DNA of 64,000 nucleotides from Dacryopinax spathularia (lineage: Eukaryota; Basidiomycota; Dacrymycetes; Dacrymycetales; Dacrymycetaceae). This document shows, piece by piece, positions 61,575-64,000 of the stretch. The translations under genes and the position numbers were made by a program. Numbering within the stretch: the first letter of the stretch is position 1; each line of letters starts with the position of its first letter. The stretch spans positions 1 to 64,000 of the forward strand of contig JBBPFI010000017.1 in assembly GCA_037974965.1 (NCBI GenBank), written 5' to 3'. The notes under the pieces are model-generated. The model searched no databases. It had not been told where the DNA came from and saw only the letters and a program-made list of their open reading frames with translations.

Positions 61575-61833
61575 TCTGGCTTGGGCTGGACGGGATGGGG
61601 TTGATGGGGTTGATGGGCGTGAGGAAGGAGCGATAGAAAGTAAGGTCAGGATTCGTTATAGTTCCCAGCGAAGTGGAGATCAAGATTACACATTCTACCC
61701 CGGCCCTTTGTCCGTCCGTCCATCCATCCGTCCATGTCCTACAAGCGTTCAAACCCCAGATAGTGTAGTACCCGACCAAGCCAGCCGATTTCAGGCGCAT
61801 ACTTACGTCCACCCCTCCTTTCCCGAGATGGGC

Positions 61834-64000
61834 CTACAGCTTCGCCCTCCCCCCTCTCCCCCGCTCCCTCCCATAAACACATCCCCACTCCCTCCCTCTC
61901 TCCCCCTCTCCACCTCCCAAACCCAAACCAACCAACCTCCCCAACTCCCTCACCCCACTCTCCCCCTCCCTCACCCACCGCTTCAAGAACTCCCATCCCC
62001 CCTCCCCTTCCCCCTCCCCTTCCCCCTCCTCCCCGGGTGTACGAGACGCCCAGAGAGCTTGTTCCAGCATCCCCAAAGCGGCGGTTGCGTGCCCCAGGGC
62101 AGGGAGGAGCGCTCGGGGTAGTCTGGGGTCTGAAGGCTGCGAAGGGCTGGGGTTCGGGTCGGCGAGGGAGTGGGTGGCTTGAAGGATAGTGATAATATGA
62201 CTTTTCAGCTGCCTAACACTCTCCTCTTCCTGCGGCGCCGTATCCAGAATCCCCTTAGCCCACTAACCCCAATCAGCTCTTGCAAATCAACAGAAAAAGA
62301 AAAAGAAGACGCACCTCCTCCCAAGCCCCCATCGCCTTCCCCCCCGATCGTCTAATCACGCGCCCCACATCAACCCCCAAAACCCCGCTCGTCCCCTCCC
62401 ATATCCTCTCCACTAACGAATCCCTCATCAGCCTGCTGAGGGGTTCTTCGTCCATATACCCCAGCCCGCCCAGCGCCTCTATACAGTCCTGTACCGCCTT
62501 ACTTGCTCTAACGCCAGCGAAGGCTTTTGCGACTGGGGTGAGGAGGCGTAGGCGGAGGTCTTCCGCTTGAGAAGTGAGGTTGAGTTCGGAGCGGCCTAGC
62601 AGGTGAGCGAGCGGGATAAGGAGATGCGTGAGGGCGTGATGCAGCGTCGCTACGTCCATTAAGAGCGCAGTATGAGCCGGCAAGTCCCGGAGAGGGACGT
62701 ACTTCCCGCTCTCGTGGTCCAATACCTCCCGGACTTGAGCGTAGGAAGTGGCGATCATCAGTGCCCTCCCGACGCTCCCCAGCGCGTGGAACGCAGAGTG
62801 CATACGCGTTATGTTCAAAACAGTTGCGATCGTCCGCACGCCCTCCCCGAGCCGGCCGACCAGGAACGCGCGGGCCGAAGAGAGGGAGAGTTCGGCGGTA
62901 GGGACGGATTTGGTGCCTATTTTCTGTTTGAGCCTGTGCAGGTGGACGCCGTTGTTCCCTTTCGGGGAGCCGGGGAGGTAGGAAGTGGATTTGAGAGGGA
63001 GGAGGAAGAGGCTTAGCCCGCTGCTGCCGGGGCCACCGGTTCGGGCGAGTGAGAGGGCTAGTTCGCCGTCTGTTGCACTGGAGAACCATTTGAAGCCATC
63101 TAGGATATACTCGTCCCCAGCTTTCGGTTCGTCCGAAGCGGCTGAGGCTGAGGATGAGGCTGAGCTGGATGAGGACGAAGTGCTGGCTGATGAGGGGAGA
63201 CGAGATGCAACGGTTTCTGTACGGGAGACGTCCGACCCGCCAGGCTTTTCAGTCATGAACTGTCCCGCCGTCCACGCTTTCCTACCATCGCGCGAGGTGA
63301 GGAGTGGAAGGAGAGAGGCTTGCATTGCGGGGGTGCCGTATTGTTCTAGCACTACTCACAGCTCATCAGTGAGAAACGCTGCAGGGATGAGGGAGAGGGA
63401 GGGTGCGGACCGCGGGCACAGCCGTCTGTCACTGACATTGGACATCCGACTACGCGGGAATCACCGACCCAGAGGTAGATCTGTCTTCCTTCTTAGGAAT
63501 GTTCTTGTTAGACAGAGAATGGGAGAGGCGCACCTTGGCAAACTGATGCACCCTCGCCCATTCGCCCGTCTTCCTCTCATACGCAATCGCAACGATCCTT
63601 CCCCATATCCATCAACATCCTCCCCCGCATATCCAGCAAGACAAGCAAAGAAACGGACGCACCCCTCCTCAGCAGCAACCTCCTTCAACCTCCTCCACCC
63701 TTCGCTCGTCTCCAACCGATCTACTCTCCGGCCAAAATGGTCATACTGCACCAGCCTAGGCTCGTTCTGCGGTCCATCAGCAAGCTTGCCAATAGCCTCA
63801 ATCTCTGCTCCTCACATCAGCCTCTGCTCTTTCCCTATTCAAAGGGAGAAGGGGAGAAGGGCGGGGCGTACCTCCGCTACCGAGACGTTTTCCAAATCGG
63901 TGCAGGTCGGCTTCGATCTCATCACGGGCGGGAGGAGGGAGAAGGCGCCGGAGGAGGGAGTTGAGCGAGCGGGAGGCGGCGTATATGTCTGAAGGGAGGG
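61834..64000 (-). CDS. Acyl-CoA dehydrogenase, AidB-like (5' end beyond the window)
   Basis: Partial gene. Visible exons are 63872-64000, 63663-63804, 63534-63597, 63411-63480, 62315-63351 and 61834-62253. The sequence reads NEPRLVQYDHFGRRVDRLETSEGW, AYERKTGEWARVHQFAK, IYLWVGDSRVVGCPMSVTDG, AGQFMTEKPGGSDVSRTET (flavin loop), YILDGFKWFSSATDG and LNITRMHSAFHALGSVGRA. Next are CIEALGGLGYMDEE, the catalytic-base region, and LVERIWEGTSGVLGVDVGR. This order is typical of the AidB/isovaleryl-CoA-dehydrogenase-like branch, FAD enzymes of mitochondria or peroxisomes in acyl-CoA or branched-chain breakdown. A Ser/Ala-rich insert (about 20 Ser and Ala) follows the flavin loop. The N-terminal targeting signal lies outside the window. 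Confidence 0.88.

Overview
The window is nuclear DNA of a filamentous or yeast-like basidiomycete, most likely Agaricomycotina and perhaps Tremellomycetes. The evidence is dense genes cut by many introns of about 50 nt with CTAAC/CTAAT branch points, plus an EF3 translation factor, Prm1, Hap5, a cell-wall-integrity MAPKK, GH18 and GH9 enzymes, and a DUF3292 protein. No tRNA, rRNA or CRISPR array was seen.

Region 1 (1 to about 25,390) is an accessory, repeat-built block. Its centre is a divergent two-gene module. Gene A (minus, 7,871-11,887) encodes about 1,236 aa with an N-terminal ParB/sulfiredoxin-fold domain. Gene B (plus, 12,946-16,983) encodes about 1,243 aa of unknown function. Both read through cleanly when ordinary introns are removed. 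Clusters of 34-bp palindromes lie between the two start codons and again after gene B. A 322-bp satellite of nine units (4,750-7,647) lies behind gene A. To the left is a nearly identical second gene B with the same palindromes and right end, at a constant offset of 12,805 bp. It is interrupted by a third related family ('S') that carries a 39-bp minisatellite and a conserved tail. To the right lies B-prime (17,561-22,906), a diverged but apparently whole gene B paralogue with SUMO-interaction-like motifs and its own, different palindromes. Two further 5'-shortened S copies follow, ending at 25,112 and 25,389. I could not assign gene B, or the module, to a known transposon class; no reverse transcriptase, DDE, HUH, tyrosine-recombinase or capsid hallmark was recognised.

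Region 2 (about 25,400-64,000) is ordinary host sequence: DUF3292 protein (-), trypsin-fold GDSGS protein (-), GT1 glycosyltransferase (+), NAA50-like acetyltransferase (-), C2H2 factor (-), CREG1-like secreted protein (-), PRM1 (+), HAP5 (-), a small unknown gene (-), EF3 (-), APH-like kinase (+), GH9 endoglucanase (+), GH18 chitinase (+), MKK1/2 (-), methyltransferase (+) and an AidB-like acyl-CoA dehydrogenase (-) running off the right edge. These genes do not form one pathway, though several concern the cell surface (GH9, GH18, Mkk, Prm1).

Intron positions were worked out by hand from GT/AG sites, frame and family resemblance. All divergence and family statements rest on reading the sequence; no database search was run.
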